Positions 8,988-17,930 are shown, counted from the first letter of the stretch. The stretch is DNA of 64,000 bases from Lysinibacillus halotolerans (GCF_003711845.1 NZ_RHLQ01000008.1:1-64000); one strand, 5' to 3'. Notes: generated by a model not told the origin, from the sequence alone. A program made the numbers and translations.

Positions 8988-9764
8988 ATGGAATTACTTT
9001 CATTACAACAATCATTATCTACTCAACTTTTAAAGAAATCGAATATCTCCATTTTGAAGACGGATACTTGGAGTGTACCTGTTCACAGTGTAAATATTAC
9101 ATATAAACCGATATCCCGTACAAAAATGGATATTTTAATGAAAATGATTCTTCAATCCGTTGCGAACAACGCCTTTGAAAATGCAGAACAGCTAAGTGAA
9201 ATTCTTCTTGTAGAACAACTCTTCATACAAGATTTGTTATCTAAAATGCAAAAAACTGGATTAATTACGAAGGTGGATTCCCATTATCAACAAACGGAAA
9301 AGGGACAAAAACAATTACAAAGCGGTGTTTTTGAAGAAGAACAGGATATAAAAACGATAGAATTGCTTTATAGCCCATCCCACCATTTATTTTTAAATGG
9401 AGATATTGAAGAAGTACTAGAATATGAAGATTTTCCAGAGCAACTGTATCGATATCATAAACAAGAAGAGGAATTATCGATACAAAACGAACAGGTGATA
9501 AAGGAAATTCAAGCATTTGAACAACCCGATTTAGACGATAATGGGGAAAATTTGTCCGTAACCCCATCGATTGATTCTATCGAAGATATCCAAATTAATG
9601 ATATTCCCTGTATTGAGTTTATTTTATACGACGAAGAACAGGATCATTTCACCGTACGCGTTTGGAATACATTAATTGATAATTGGGATGAAAAGCTCGA
9701 ACAGGTAATATTCCAAAAAGAACAATCAACTTGGCGGGAAAATTATTTACAGAAAAATAATTAA
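8988..9764 (+). CDS. winged-helix-like partner of the coiled-coil helicase
   Basis: This 258-residue soluble protein starts at an ATG behind AAGGTGG, only 12 bases after the helicase gene. Residues about 45-110 look like a winged helix-turn-helix: helices around MDILMKMILQ and AEQLSEILLVEQLFIQ, a recognition-like DLLSKMQKTGLITK, then a short wing. The rest is acidic, Gln-rich and ends in a predicted beta/alpha part (IEFILYDEEQ, FTVRVWNTLI). It could load the helicase on DNA or RNA or regulate it; this is inference from the operon. I recognise no named family. Confidence 0.7.
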   Translation: MELLSLQQSLSTQLLKKSNISILKTDTWSVPVHSVNITYKPISRTKMDILMKMILQSVANNAFENAEQLSEILLVEQLFIQDLLSKMQKTGLITKVDSHYQQTEKGQKQLQSGVFEEEQDIKTIELLYSPSHHLFLNGDIEEVLEYEDFPEQLYRYHKQEEELSIQNEQVIKEIQAFEQPDLDDNGENLSVTPSIDSIEDIQINDIPCIEFILYDEEQDHFTVRVWNTLIDNWDEKLEQVIFQKEQSTWRENYLQKNN

Positions 9765-9770
9765 TGAATA

Positions 9771-9799
9771 TTGCAAATATTAGCTTTACGTGATAGTAT
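9771..9799 (+). promoter_or_regulatory. sigma-A promoter of the metA leader
   Basis: TTGCAA (9771-9776), a 17-base spacer and TAGTAT (9794-9799), with an extended -10 TG at 9791-9792. It would start the transcript about 15 bases before the SAM riboswitch. Confidence 0.55.
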
Positions 9800-9816
9800 T
9801 ATTTTAATTTCATCAA

Positions 9817-9926
9817 TCTTATCAAGAGAAGCAGAGGGACATGGCCCAATGAAGCTTCAGCAACCTCTAACAACCGGTTAGAAAGGTGCTAATTCCAGCA
9901 AGACAATTTGTCTTGGGAGATAAGAG
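9817..9926 (+). promoter_or_regulatory. SAM-I (S-box) riboswitch
   Basis: The leader shows the S-box core: P1 strand CTTATC near 9819 pairing with GATAAG near 9919-9924, the AGAGAAGCAGAGGGAC segment, the ATGGCCC...GAAGCTTCAGCAACC region and the AAGGTGCTAATTCC segment. S-adenosylmethionine binding is known to favour the downstream terminator and switch off methionine genes. The target here is metA, which is consistent. Confidence 0.95.
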
Positions 9927-9946
9927 TGCGCGTATATAAAATTGTA

Positions 9947-9985
9947 CCCTCTCATTCTCACGCTGGAATGAGGGGGTTTTTATTT
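9947..9985 (+). terminator. riboswitch-controlled terminator before metA
   Basis: CCCTCTCATTC/GAATGAGGGGG stem followed by TTTTTATTT, directly after the S-box aptamer. It is the expression platform of the riboswitch. Confidence 0.9.
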
Positions 9986-10035
9986 ATCTTCTCTTTTTAA
10001 GATGAAATGAAAGTTAAGAAATGGGGGAACAAAAA

Positions 10036-10974
10036 ATGCCTATTAATATACCAAAGAGTTTGCCTGCTGGAGAAATATTGCGCAAAGAGAAAATTTTCGT
10101 TATGGAAGAAGACCGCGCACAAACACAACAAATTCGACCTTTGAACATTTTAGTTTGTAACTTGATGCCAGAAAAAGAGAAAACGGAGTTACAACTATTA
10201 CGTTTACTCGGAAATACACCTTTACAAACAAATGTTACTTTTCTCAATACCGCTACATACTTATCTAAAAATGTTTCAAAATCTCATTTAGATACTTTCT
10301 ACAAAACATTCAACGAGATTAAACATCGTCGTTTTGACGGGATGATTATTACGGGAGCACCCGTCGAACGAATGGAATTTGAAGATGTACACTATTGGAA
10401 TGAAATAACAGAAATAATGGATTGGGCAAAAATCAATGTAACGTCTTGTATGTATATTTGTTGGGGAGCCCAAGCAGCACTTTATCACCATTTTGGTATC
10501 GGAAAATTCGAACTTCCTAAAAAATGTTCAGGAATTTATTCCCATGTCATTACCGATTTAACAGTAGATTTAGTGCGAGGGTTTAGTGACGAATATGTAG
10601 CGCCCCATTCCCGACACACTTCCGTATCCATCGAGGATGTACGCAACTGTCCTGAACTTCGGTTATTAAGCTTTTCGGAGGAAGCGGGTCCATTTATTAT
10701 CCAATCTAAGGATACAAAACACATCATGATTACTGGCCACTTAGAATATGATGCTACTACTTTAGCAGATGAATATAAGCGAGATGTGGAGAAAGGTGAA
10801 CCGGTAGAATTACCGGTCAATTACTTCCCAAATAACGATCCAAATAAAACACCAAAAAATACTTGGCGTGCCCATTCCCATTTACTTTTCTATAACTGGT
10901 TAAACTATTACGTTTACCAAGAAACTCCATATGATTGGCATTTTGTTGATGATATGATTGAATTTCACATTTAA
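10036..10974 (+). CDS. metA: homoserine O-acyltransferase MetA
   Basis: This 312-residue enzyme acylates the hydroxyl of L-homoserine, the first committed step of methionine synthesis. The N-terminus [15 protein letters not shown] is the family hallmark. The catalytic Cys lies in [14 protein letters not shown], and HSRHTSV and TGHLEYD supply further conserved residues. I chose the ATG at 10036 because GGGGGA stands eight bases upstream and the family begins MPINIP; an ATG at 10021 would add five residues. In Bacillus-type MetA the acyl donor is often acetyl-CoA rather than succinyl-CoA, which cannot be fixed here. The gene is under the S-box riboswitch and has its own terminator. Confidence 0.95.
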   Translation: MPINIPKSLPAGEILRKEKIFVMEEDRAQTQQIRPLNILVCNLMPEKEKTELQLLRLLGNTPLQTNVTFLNTATYLSKNVSKSHLDTFYKTFNEIKHRRFDGMIITGAPVERMEFEDVHYWNEITEIMDWAKINVTSCMYICWGAQAALYHHFGIGKFELPKKCSGIYSHVITDLTVDLVRGFSDEYVAPHSRHTSVSIEDVRNCPELRLLSFSEEAGPFIIQSKDTKHIMITGHLEYDATTLADEYKRDVEKGEPVELPVNYFPNNDPNKTPKNTWRAHSHLLFYNWLNYYVYQETPYDWHFVDDMIEFHI

Positions 10975-10983
10975 TAAGATAAT

Positions 10984-11034
10984 GAAAACGGATGTTATGA
11001 AACCGATAAAAGGTTTACATCCGTTTTTTTATTT
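10984..11034 (+). terminator. rho-independent terminator after metA
   Basis: AACGGATGT/ACATCCGTT outer stem with an inner AAACC/GGTTT stem, followed by a run of seven T. Confidence 0.85.
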
Positions 11035-11076
11035 TGACTTAAAATTCAACAATTGAAAAATTTTCAATCATTTTAG

Positions 11077-11104
11077 TGAACGATTTCTCGTTTCAAAATG
11101 TCTA
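11077..11104 (+). promoter_or_regulatory. possible autoregulated ECF-type promoter
   Basis: TGAACG at 11077-11082 and TGTCTA at 11099-11104 are 16 bases apart. This resembles the ECF pattern TGAAAC-N16-CGTC with two mismatches. It precedes an ECF sigma gene, which often controls itself. A palindrome ATTGAAAA/TTTTCAAT stands at 11052-11068. Confidence 0.35.
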
Positions 11105-11125
11105 ATAAGTATAGGGGGGAAATGA

Positions 11126-11635
11126 ATGGAACAAATCGAATTGGCGAAAAAAGCAATCGCTGGAGATGAAACGGCCTTACTTCAAATTTTAAAACAAGAA
11201 GAAAGCACCCATTACCGAATCGCTTTTAGTTATTTAAAAAATGAACATGACTCCCTTGAAGCCATCCAAGAATTTACATTTTGCTGTTTTCGTAAAATAC
11301 ATACAGTAAAGCAAGCAGAATTTCTAAACACATGGCTCATTCGAGTGTTATTAAATGTATGTTCAGATATTCAAAAGAAAAAAAGGCGCTATGAATTAAG
11401 AAACGATGTAGCGGAAGGGACTTTCCAAAATGATGATAATCATCTTGAACTTTCTGAAGCTATTTCAAAACTAACTCCAAAACAGCAACAACTCATTTAT
11501 TTAAAATATTATTGTGATTTAAAAAATAAAGAGATTGCAAAGGAAATGCACATTTCTGAAGGAACTGTAAAATCGAGGCTACATACTGCATTAAAAAAAC
11601 TACGATTTTTATTTAGTGAGGGGGGACAGTCATGA
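11126..11635 (+). CDS. ECF-type RNA polymerase sigma factor
   Basis: This 169-residue protein has region 2 at about residues 20-85 (ESTHYRIAFSYLKNEHDSLEAIQE) and region 4 at about 110-160, including the helix-turn-helix NKEIAKEMHISEGTVKSRL. There is no region 1 or 3, which is the ECF layout. It recruits RNA polymerase to a small regulon, probably under envelope stress. The start ATG follows AGGGGGGAA. The stop overlaps the next gene by four bases (ATGA); that gene encodes a DUF4179-type membrane regulator that would hold the sigma factor inactive. Confidence 0.85.
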   Translation: MEQIELAKKAIAGDETALLQILKQEESTHYRIAFSYLKNEHDSLEAIQEFTFCCFRKIHTVKQAEFLNTWLIRVLLNVCSDIQKKKRRYELRNDVAEGTFQNDDNHLELSEAISKLTPKQQQLIYLKYYCDLKNKEIAKEMHISEGTVKSRLHTALKKLRFLFSEGGQS

Positions 11636-12933
11636 ACGAAAAGGATTTCGACAAGTTAAAGGAAGAGTTAACGAATATTGTAGTACCTACAGAAAAATTA
11701 GCTTCTATGCGACATAACGGATATGCAAAATATAAAAAAAGACAAAAACGAAATCGTCTCTTCTTCAAACAAGTTGCTTTAATAGCCGTTGTAGTCATTA
11801 TATTTGTTAGTTCCATACGTGTCTCACCAGCTTTTGCAAATGCTGTTGCTAAAATTCCTGGCTTTGCACCCCTTGTTGAAATGCTAACAAAAGATAAAGG
11901 TTTAAAAGATATTGTGGATAACGAATACTTTGAAGAACTAAATATTGTACAAACGAAAAACAACATTACACTCACGATTCTCGGTACAATTGCTGATGAA
12001 ACAGGTATTGTTATTTTTTACGAATTGGAAGCACCTTTTAATATTTCAAATTTAGAGACAAAAGAATTTCAATTAAGTCAAAATGGGGAAGTAATCAATA
12101 GTTCCTCGACTTCTGGCTGGCCTTATACAGAACCTACTAAAACCATTCAAGGAAAACTTGAAGTTATTGCAACATCGAAAATCGATTATTCCAAGCCGGA
12201 TTTTGAAATTTATTTGAAATTTGATGATACAAAGGAAACTTCTTTCACGATCCCATTCACGTTAACAAAACCAATTCAACCGTCTAAAGTTTACGATGTG
12301 AACAAACCGTTAAAGATCGACGGTCAAACCATCTATGTACAATCATTAACGATTTCCCCATTAAGAGCAGAATTGAAATTAAAGGTGAACAGCCAAAATA
12401 CAATGCAAATTTTACAAATCGATCATTTGAAAGTATTAGATGAAAAGGGCGAAGAGTGGGGTAAAGTTCAAGATGGACTTGTCGGACTTGGAAGTTTTCG
12501 AGAAGAAACCAATAGTATCTTTATTCAAAGTAACTACTTTAGAAAACCAAACAAAATAACCCTAGTATTAGATCAAATTGAAGCTTTACCAAAGGGAGAA
12601 GACTATGTTGAAATTGATTTCCTTCGTCAAAAAATAGTAAAAGTCCCGCCAATTGATGATTTCGATTTAAAGATTCTTGATTCAAACTCCATTGAAGTCA
12701 CTTATAAATCAAAAGAAGACCATCATGTTCAACTGTTTAGTGACGTGATAGATGCTGAAGGTAATCAATTTTATCATAACAGTTTTAGCGTTTATGAAAA
12801 TCATAATCGTTTTACAGAAAGTTCCTATCATTTCGATTTAAAAGGTGCTGTTAATCCTGTACAAATTTATTTCTTTAGTTATCCTCACTATTTGGAAGGT
12901 TCAACCAAAGTAGAAATTCCATTAACAGAATAA
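11632..12933 (+). CDS. DUF4179-type membrane anti-sigma factor
   Basis: This 433-residue protein has a short cytoplasmic N-terminus (about residues 1-45, containing a basic KYKKRQKRNR) and one membrane helix at about 46-66. After PAFANAVAKIPGFAPLVEML, typical of DUF4179, it has a large extracytoplasmic beta-rich part with a probable DUF5643-like domain. In this family the N-terminus binds the cognate ECF sigma factor and the outer part senses a signal. It overlaps the sigma gene by four bases. The signal sensed is unknown. Confidence 0.8.
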   Translation: MNEKDFDKLKEELTNIVVPTEKLASMRHNGYAKYKKRQKRNRLFFKQVALIAVVVIIFVSSIRVSPAFANAVAKIPGFAPLVEMLTKDKGLKDIVDNEYFEELNIVQTKNNITLTILGTIADETGIVIFYELEAPFNISNLETKEFQLSQNGEVINSSSTSGWPYTEPTKTIQGKLEVIATSKIDYSKPDFEIYLKFDDTKETSFTIPFTLTKPIQPSKVYDVNKPLKIDGQTIYVQSLTISPLRAELKLKVNSQNTMQILQIDHLKVLDEKGEEWGKVQDGLVGLGSFREETNSIFIQSNYFRKPNKITLVLDQIEALPKGEDYVEIDFLRQKIVKVPPIDDFDLKILDSNSIEVTYKSKEDHHVQLFSDVIDAEGNQFYHNSFSVYENHNRFTESSYHFDLKGAVNPVQIYFFSYPHYLEGSTKVEIPLTE

Positions 12934-12937
12934 TTTT

Positions 12938-12966
12938 AAAACCCACCGAGCAGTGGGTTTTTCTTT
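12938..12966 (+). terminator. rho-independent terminator
   Basis: AACCCAC/GTGGGTT stem followed by TTTTCTTTT after the anti-sigma gene. Confidence 0.85.
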
Positions 12967-13025
12967 TACATAAATGAATAGGTTAGAATTTTTAAGAAAA
13001 AATAGTAGAGAAGGAAGGTGGAACT

Positions 13026-13886
13026 TTGAGTGAACAAATGAATTATGGAGAAGATTATAAATTCATCCCTGTAACTTCTGTAATGAGTGGATTGGGACAA
13101 GAAGTAACTCCAGATATCTACTCTTTAACAATCCAAGTCGTTAATCTTTGTATGGTCGGTAACACAAACCATTCCCAAGCATGGACGTTAATCGATGCGG
13201 GAATGCCTAAGTCAGCTGAAAAGATTATTCATGAAGCAGAAAATCGATTTGGTGCTGATGCCCGTCCAAATGCTATTGTTTTAACTCATGGTCATTTTGA
13301 TCACGTCGGGGCCATTATTGAATTGATTGAACATTGGGATGTACCCGTATATGCCCATGAACTGGAAATTCCCTATTTAACAGGGGTTAAAAGCTACCCT
13401 GAACCTGATTCAACGGTAGAGGGTGGATTGGTTGCAAAAATGTCTCCTTATTTCCCTAATGAACCGATTAATTTAGGAAGCCATGTTAAGCCCTTGCCTT
13501 CAGATGGTACCGTTCCATCCATGTTAGAATGGCAATGGATTCATACACCTGGCCATTCACCAGGGCATGTATCGTTTTATCGACAATCTGATGGTGCATT
13601 AATTGCTGGTGATGCATTTGTCACAGTGAAACAGGAATCCTTATTTAAAACCCTCGTTCAAGATCAAGAAATAAGCGGACCTCCCCGATATTTTACGACC
13701 GATTGGCAACAAGCTTGGGATTCTGTGAAAACATTAAGTGATTTAAAACCTCAAATTGCCATTACCGGTCATGGCATGCCTATGAAAGGTCAAGAATTAA
13801 CAGAAAATTTAACGAAGTTAGCTATCGATTTCGATGTCATCGCTATCCCCAAACATGGCCGTTATGTGGACGGCTCCCAAAATTAA
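13026..13886 (+). CDS. MBL-fold metallo-hydrolase
   Basis: This 286-residue protein has the metal-binding motif THGHFDHVGA at about residue 91, a second His in HTPGHSPGHVSFY, the Asp in LIAGDAF and a late His in ITGHGMP. These ligands define a dinuclear metal centre of the metallo-beta-lactamase fold. The start is TTG at 13026, behind AAGGTGG. It is a single-gene unit with its own terminator. The substrate is unknown; glyoxalase II-like or lactonase-like activity are possibilities. Confidence 0.85.
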   Translation: MSEQMNYGEDYKFIPVTSVMSGLGQEVTPDIYSLTIQVVNLCMVGNTNHSQAWTLIDAGMPKSAEKIIHEAENRFGADARPNAIVLTHGHFDHVGAIIELIEHWDVPVYAHELEIPYLTGVKSYPEPDSTVEGGLVAKMSPYFPNEPINLGSHVKPLPSDGTVPSMLEWQWIHTPGHSPGHVSFYRQSDGALIAGDAFVTVKQESLFKTLVQDQEISGPPRYFTTDWQQAWDSVKTLSDLKPQIAITGHGMPMKGQELTENLTKLAIDFDVIAIPKHGRYVDGSQN

Positions 13887-13898
13887 CTAATTTTAATT

Positions 13899-13936
13899 CA
13901 GGATGTTTGTTTTCATAACAAACATCCTTTTATTCT
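13899..13936 (+). terminator. rho-independent terminator
   Basis: GGATGTTTGTT/AACAAACATCC stem (13901-13927) followed by TTTTATTCTTTT. Confidence 0.9.
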
Positions 13937-14075
13937 TTTCATGAATGAATATAACAACTGCTCGTCTAATATTATGAGTTAAATAATAAAAGGGAGGTTC
14001 CATTCGTATATCCATTCTCTTACTGAACTTTAATTGTGAATGATCAATGAAAGGATTAAGTTCTCACATTAAAAT

Positions 14076-14089
14076 TTTAAGCGCTTTCA
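14076..14089 (+). promoter_or_regulatory. probable cre site (CcpA operator)
   Basis: TTTAAGCGCTTTCA matches the catabolite-response element TGWAAGCGYTWWCA in all but the second base and is nearly palindromic. It lies about 100 bases before the start of the permease-CoA-transferase operon, so CcpA repression in the presence of glucose is likely. Confidence 0.65.
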
Positions 14090-14185
14090 AAATTATTACC
14101 TAGTTGAAGGAAAGGAGTTGGATTTAATTAACTTAACGTTATCGAATTGAAGACAAGTGTATTGAGAAAGATGAGGTGAATAGTT

Positions 14186-15496
14186 ATGTGGAGTTTAATT
14201 ATTATTATCCTTTCGTTAATTTTATTAGTCGTTCTGGCAATGCGCGGATTTACTATTATTATCATTGCACCTGTTGTTAGTTTATTTGTCATGATTATGA
14301 ATAATATGCCGATATTAGAAACTTTCCAAAACGCCTACATGAGCGGCTTTACAAATTATGTGAAAAATTACTTCCTAATTTTCTTATTTGCTGCGATGTT
14401 CGGTAAGTTTATGGAAGAGTCGGGTGCAGCTCGAACAATTGCTGAATATTTACTTAAACTGTCAGGGCGAAAAAGTAAGTTACGAGTTTTAGTGACAATT
14501 ATGTTCATTTGCTCTCTTTTAACTTACGGTGGGGTTAGCTTATTCGTAGTTATCTTTGCAATTTTACCAATTGCTAAACCTATTTTTAAAGAAATGGATA
14601 TTCCATGGCACTTATTTATTGCTGCCTTCTTCCCAGGAATAGCAACTTTCACAATGACGATGCTACCTGGAACGCCCGCTATTCAAAATATTATTCCAAT
14701 CTCTTATTTAAATACTACCGTTACTTCCGGTGCTTTAATCGGGATTGTTACAACTATTGTCATTATCCCAATCCTTATCTGGTACTTAAATTTCGCATTA
14801 AAACGGGCCGAAAAACGCGGTGAAACTTATTTAAATATGAAAAACCTTGAAGAAGCTGAAAATGAACTGGCAAAAGATAAGTATGCCAATAAAAAACTAC
14901 CAAATATCGTGTTAAGTTTAATTCCACCAGCTTTATTACTTATCCTTTTAAATTTATTTAAACTTGAAGTGCTTTACACATTAATGATTACGGTTGTTGC
15001 AAGCGCCATCATCTTTTGGAAGTATATTGACAAGAAAAAACAGGTGGTTAACATTGGCGCAACAAATGCTGTCTTACCTATTATTAACACATCTGCTGAT
15101 GTAGGGTATGGGGCAGTAATTGCAGCTACTTCCGGTTTTGTTGTTTTTCAAGATATTGTGACAAATATTCCTGGTAATCCTTTAATCTCTTTATTTATTT
15201 CCACTAACTTATTAGCTGGTATTACTGGTTCTAGCTCAGGCGGTTTAGCGATTGCGATGGAAACTTTAACGGATCTTTATTTAAAATTAGGGGTTAATCC
15301 TGATGCCTTCCATCGAATTAGCGCAATTGCTTCTGGTGGATTAGATGCACTTCCGCATAACGGAGTTGTTATTACCACTTTAATTGTAGCTGGTTTAACC
15401 CATAAAGATGCTTATAAACATATTTTTGCAACTTCTGTCGTTATACCTTTAATTGCTGCAATCCCTGGTCTACTTGTCGCTATTATGTTCTATTAA
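14186..15496 (+). CDS. GntP-family permease, probably for a short hydroxy or keto acid
   Basis: This 436-residue protein with about 12 membrane helices fits the GntP family (gluconate, beta-hydroxybutyrate and related H+ symporters). Markers are the N-terminal helix pair, MLPGTPAIQNI near residue 155 and the GSSSGGLAIAMETL and SGGLDALPHNG segments. The order permease-dehydrogenase-CoA-transferase resembles the B. subtilis yxjC-scoA-scoB region. The ATG has AGGTG upstream. It is the first gene of a five-gene operon behind a cre site. 3-Hydroxybutyrate is a reasonable substrate guess. Confidence 0.8.
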   Translation: MWSLIIIILSLILLVVLAMRGFTIIIIAPVVSLFVMIMNNMPILETFQNAYMSGFTNYVKNYFLIFLFAAMFGKFMEESGAARTIAEYLLKLSGRKSKLRVLVTIMFICSLLTYGGVSLFVVIFAILPIAKPIFKEMDIPWHLFIAAFFPGIATFTMTMLPGTPAIQNIIPISYLNTTVTSGALIGIVTTIVIIPILIWYLNFALKRAEKRGETYLNMKNLEEAENELAKDKYANKKLPNIVLSLIPPALLLILLNLFKLEVLYTLMITVVASAIIFWKYIDKKKQVVNIGATNAVLPIINTSADVGYGAVIAATSGFVVFQDIVTNIPGNPLISLFISTNLLAGITGSSSGGLAIAMETLTDLYLKLGVNPDAFHRISAIASGGLDALPHNGVVITTLIVAGLTHKDAYKHIFATSVVIPLIAAIPGLLVAIMFY

Positions 15497-15516
15497 GATC
15501 GTTGGAGGTTTGTAGA

Positions 15517-16452
15517 ATGAAGAATATCGGTGTAATTGGTGCAGGTACGATGGGTTTTGGAATATCCTTTTATTTCGCTATTCATGGTATTCCTACACAC
15601 GTTGTTGATATATCAAATATAGAATTAGAAAATGCAAAAGAAAAATTGAAAACCTATTATCGACTTTTTAAAGAAAATGGATTTCCTCTTCCATTTAGCG
15701 AAAAGGAAACGACATCTTTCTTATCCTTTTCTACTGAACTAAATCATCTAAAAGATGCGGATGTAATTATTGAAAGTGCATCAGAAAATCTATCATTAAA
15801 ACAAGAATTATTTAAACAATTAGATAGTATCGCAAAAGAAGAAGCTATATTAGCTTCAAATACTTCCAGTTTGAAATTATCCGATATCGCCATATACGTA
15901 GAAAAACATCGTAACCGATTATTGTTAACCCATTTCTTTAACCCAGCACAGATTGTCCCATTAGTAGAACTACTCCCATTAGAAGAAACGTCCACACAGG
16001 TCGTAAATGACATGAAAACATTTTTTGAATCCATCAATAAAACACCTATTATCATCAAGTGCGAAGTACCTGGTCTAGCTGCCAATCGAATGCAAGTCGC
16101 TCTAGCTCGTGAAGCGTTATCCCTGTTAGAAGATGGTGTCCTGTCAAAGGAAGATTTAGAGAAAACTTTATATGATGGTCCAGGTTTTCGGTTTGCTGCA
16201 AGTGGACTACTAAAAATTATCGATTTTGGTGGATTAGACGTTTGGTCATCAGTGTTACAAAACTTGCAAAAAGAAATCGAATCTGAAGTAAGGGAATTTA
16301 CCATTATAAAAGATTTAGTGGGAAATAACGCGCTAGGTGTTAAAAGGGGAAAAGGATTTTTTGAATATCCGAACAAAGGATTTGACGAATTTGTCCTTCA
16401 ACGTGACTCAGAATTATTAAAACATTTGATCAATACTCATTATAACCGATGA
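15517..16452 (+). CDS. 3-hydroxyacyl-CoA dehydrogenase family enzyme
   Basis: This 311-residue NAD-binding enzyme has the dinucleotide motif GAGTMGFG near residue 7, the ASNTSSL segment, the catalytic HFFNPAQIVPLVE near residue 143 and a C-terminal helical domain with GFRFAASGLLKIIDFGG. The family oxidises 3-hydroxyacyl-CoA to 3-ketoacyl-CoA. The ATG at 15517 follows GGAGG by eight bases; an upstream TTG at 15502 lies in the ribosome site. Here it takes the place of the short-chain dehydrogenase found with ScoAB in B. subtilis, so oxidation may occur on the CoA ester. Confidence 0.85.
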   Translation: MKNIGVIGAGTMGFGISFYFAIHGIPTHVVDISNIELENAKEKLKTYYRLFKENGFPLPFSEKETTSFLSFSTELNHLKDADVIIESASENLSLKQELFKQLDSIAKEEAILASNTSSLKLSDIAIYVEKHRNRLLLTHFFNPAQIVPLVELLPLEETSTQVVNDMKTFFESINKTPIIIKCEVPGLAANRMQVALAREALSLLEDGVLSKEDLEKTLYDGPGFRFAASGLLKIIDFGGLDVWSSVLQNLQKEIESEVREFTIIKDLVGNNALGVKRGKGFFEYPNKGFDEFVLQRDSELLKHLINTHYNR

Positions 16453-16536
16453 AATAGGGAATGTGACCCGTTATAAATTAATAGGACAAGCCCATCTATT
16501 AAGAAAAGCAATTTTCCTTAATTTTATTAACCGATT

Positions 16537-16560
16537 AGCCGATTGTCTCAGTCGGCTCTT
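16537..16560 (+). terminator. weak hairpin inside the operon
   Basis: AGCCGA/TCGGCT stem with a 9-base loop, followed by CTTTTC. It lies in the 151-base gap between the dehydrogenase and scoA and may reduce read-through or protect the downstream transcript. Confidence 0.4.
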
Positions 16561-16603
16561 TTCATATGTTAATTATTATTTTACGAGTGGAAGAGGGGAA
16601 ACG

Positions 16604-17293
16604 ATGAAACAAAAAGTTTTAGAAGATCCACGTCATTTAATCTCGCTATTTAAAGACGGTCAAAAAATTTTAGCAGGCGGATTTGGTATTTCCGGCACTC
16701 CTTTAACGATTATCGATATGATTGCAGAATCAAAGGTAAAAGGATTACATGTTGTCAGCAATAATTTAGGGGACTATGGAATGGGGCTTCACCAACTATT
16801 TATTCGAGGCCAAATTGAAAAGGCAATTGGATCCTTTTTTACGATCAATCGTGAGGCAGTAGTTGCTTGGTCAAAAGGGGAATTAGCTATCGACTTGTTA
16901 CCTCAAGGAACTTTAGCAGAAGCCATTCGTTGTGGTGGGGCAGGGATTGGTGGATTTTATACGAAAACAGGGGTTGGAACAGAATTAGCAAAGGGAAAAG
17001 AAGAGCGAGTTATTGATGGGGAACGTTATATTTTTGAAAAAGCAATAAAGGGTGATATCGCGATTATCCGTGCCAAAAAAGCAGACAAATTAGGCAACCT
17101 CGTTTATCATATGACAGCCCGAAACTTTAACCCTATGATGGCTACTGCAGCAAATATTGTCATTGCAGAAGTCGATGAAATTGTAGAAATAGGTGAAATT
17201 GATCCGGAACAGATTGTTACACCCCATGTATACGTTGATTATATTATCCAAACCGCTTACAAGAAGGAAGGAAATCAATATGTCAAACAATGA
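16604..17293 (+). CDS. scoA: 3-oxoacid CoA-transferase subunit A
   Basis: This 229-residue protein is the alpha subunit of a class I CoA-transferase. It has the coenzyme-binding glycine motif GGFGISGTPL near residue 26 and the conserved GGAGIGGFYT near residue 117. With subunit B it moves CoA from succinyl-CoA or acetyl-CoA to acetoacetate or a similar acid. The ATG at 16604 sits five bases after AGAGGGGAA; the open frame extends further upstream but without a better site. It overlaps the next gene by 14 bases, which suggests coupled translation. Confidence 0.9.
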   Translation: MKQKVLEDPRHLISLFKDGQKILAGGFGISGTPLTIIDMIAESKVKGLHVVSNNLGDYGMGLHQLFIRGQIEKAIGSFFTINREAVVAWSKGELAIDLLPQGTLAEAIRCGGAGIGGFYTKTGVGTELAKGKEERVIDGERYIFEKAIKGDIAIIRAKKADKLGNLVYHMTARNFNPMMATAANIVIAEVDEIVEIGEIDPEQIVTPHVYVDYIIQTAYKKEGNQYVKQ

Positions 17294-17930
17294 TGTACGT
17301 TACAAAATCGCAAAACGTATTGCACAAGAATTAGAAGATGGGCAAGTTGTCAACTTAGGAGTTGGTATTCCAACATTAGTCAACGCTTTTATCGAAAAGA
17401 AAGAAGTCTATTTACAAGCTGAAAATGGTCTATTAGGAATTGGGCCACCACCAACTATTGATCAATTAGACATCGATTTAATTAATGCGAGCAAAGAACC
17501 TGTAACGATTGCAAAAGGTGCTTCTTTTTTTAACAGTGCTGATTCCTTCGCTATGATTCGTGGCGGACATGTGGACGTTGCGGTTTTAGGAATTTTACAA
17601 GTTGACACTACTGGTCAAATTGCGAATTGGGCAGTACCGAACCAGCCCATCCTTGGTGTAGGAGGCGCTATGGATTTAGTAATTGGCGCTAAAAAAGTAA
17701 TTGGAGCAGCAACGTTGTTTACGAAAGATGGTAATTCCAAGCTTGTTAATACATTAACTTATCCGATTAGCGGAATACGAACCATTGATCTGCTTGTTAC
17801 TGATTACGCTGTTTTTTCCTTTGAAAATGGTGAAGTCTTCGTCAATGAAATATTTATTGATATGCCCATTGAAAAATTAAGTGAAAAGATTGGCATCACA
17901 TTAAAATGGAGGGAACTAATTGACAAATGA
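17280..17930 (+). CDS. scoB: 3-oxoacid CoA-transferase subunit B
   Basis: This 216-residue beta subunit carries the catalytic Glu in AENGLLGIGP near residue 46 (the SENG-type site that forms the glutamyl-CoA intermediate) and the GVGIPT motif near residue 25. Length and pairing fit ScoB/AtoA. The ATG at 17280 follows GAAGGAAGG and lies inside the end of scoA. Its own stop overlaps the downstream MFS gene by 11 bases. Confidence 0.9.
   Translation: MSNNDVRYKIAKRIAQELEDGQVVNLGVGIPTLVNAFIEKKEVYLQAENGLLGIGPPPTIDQLDIDLINASKEPVTIAKGASFFNSADSFAMIRGGHVDVAVLGILQVDTTGQIANWAVPNQPILGVGGAMDLVIGAKKVIGAATLFTKDGNSKLVNTLTYPISGIRTIDLLVTDYAVFSFENGEVFVNEIFIDMPIEKLSEKIGITLKWRELIDK

Noticed and set aside
15744-16376. 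210-residue minus-strand frame
   Set aside because: It lies fully inside the 3-hydroxyacyl-CoA dehydrogenase gene; its composition is Ser/Asn-rich without family motifs, a shadow frame.
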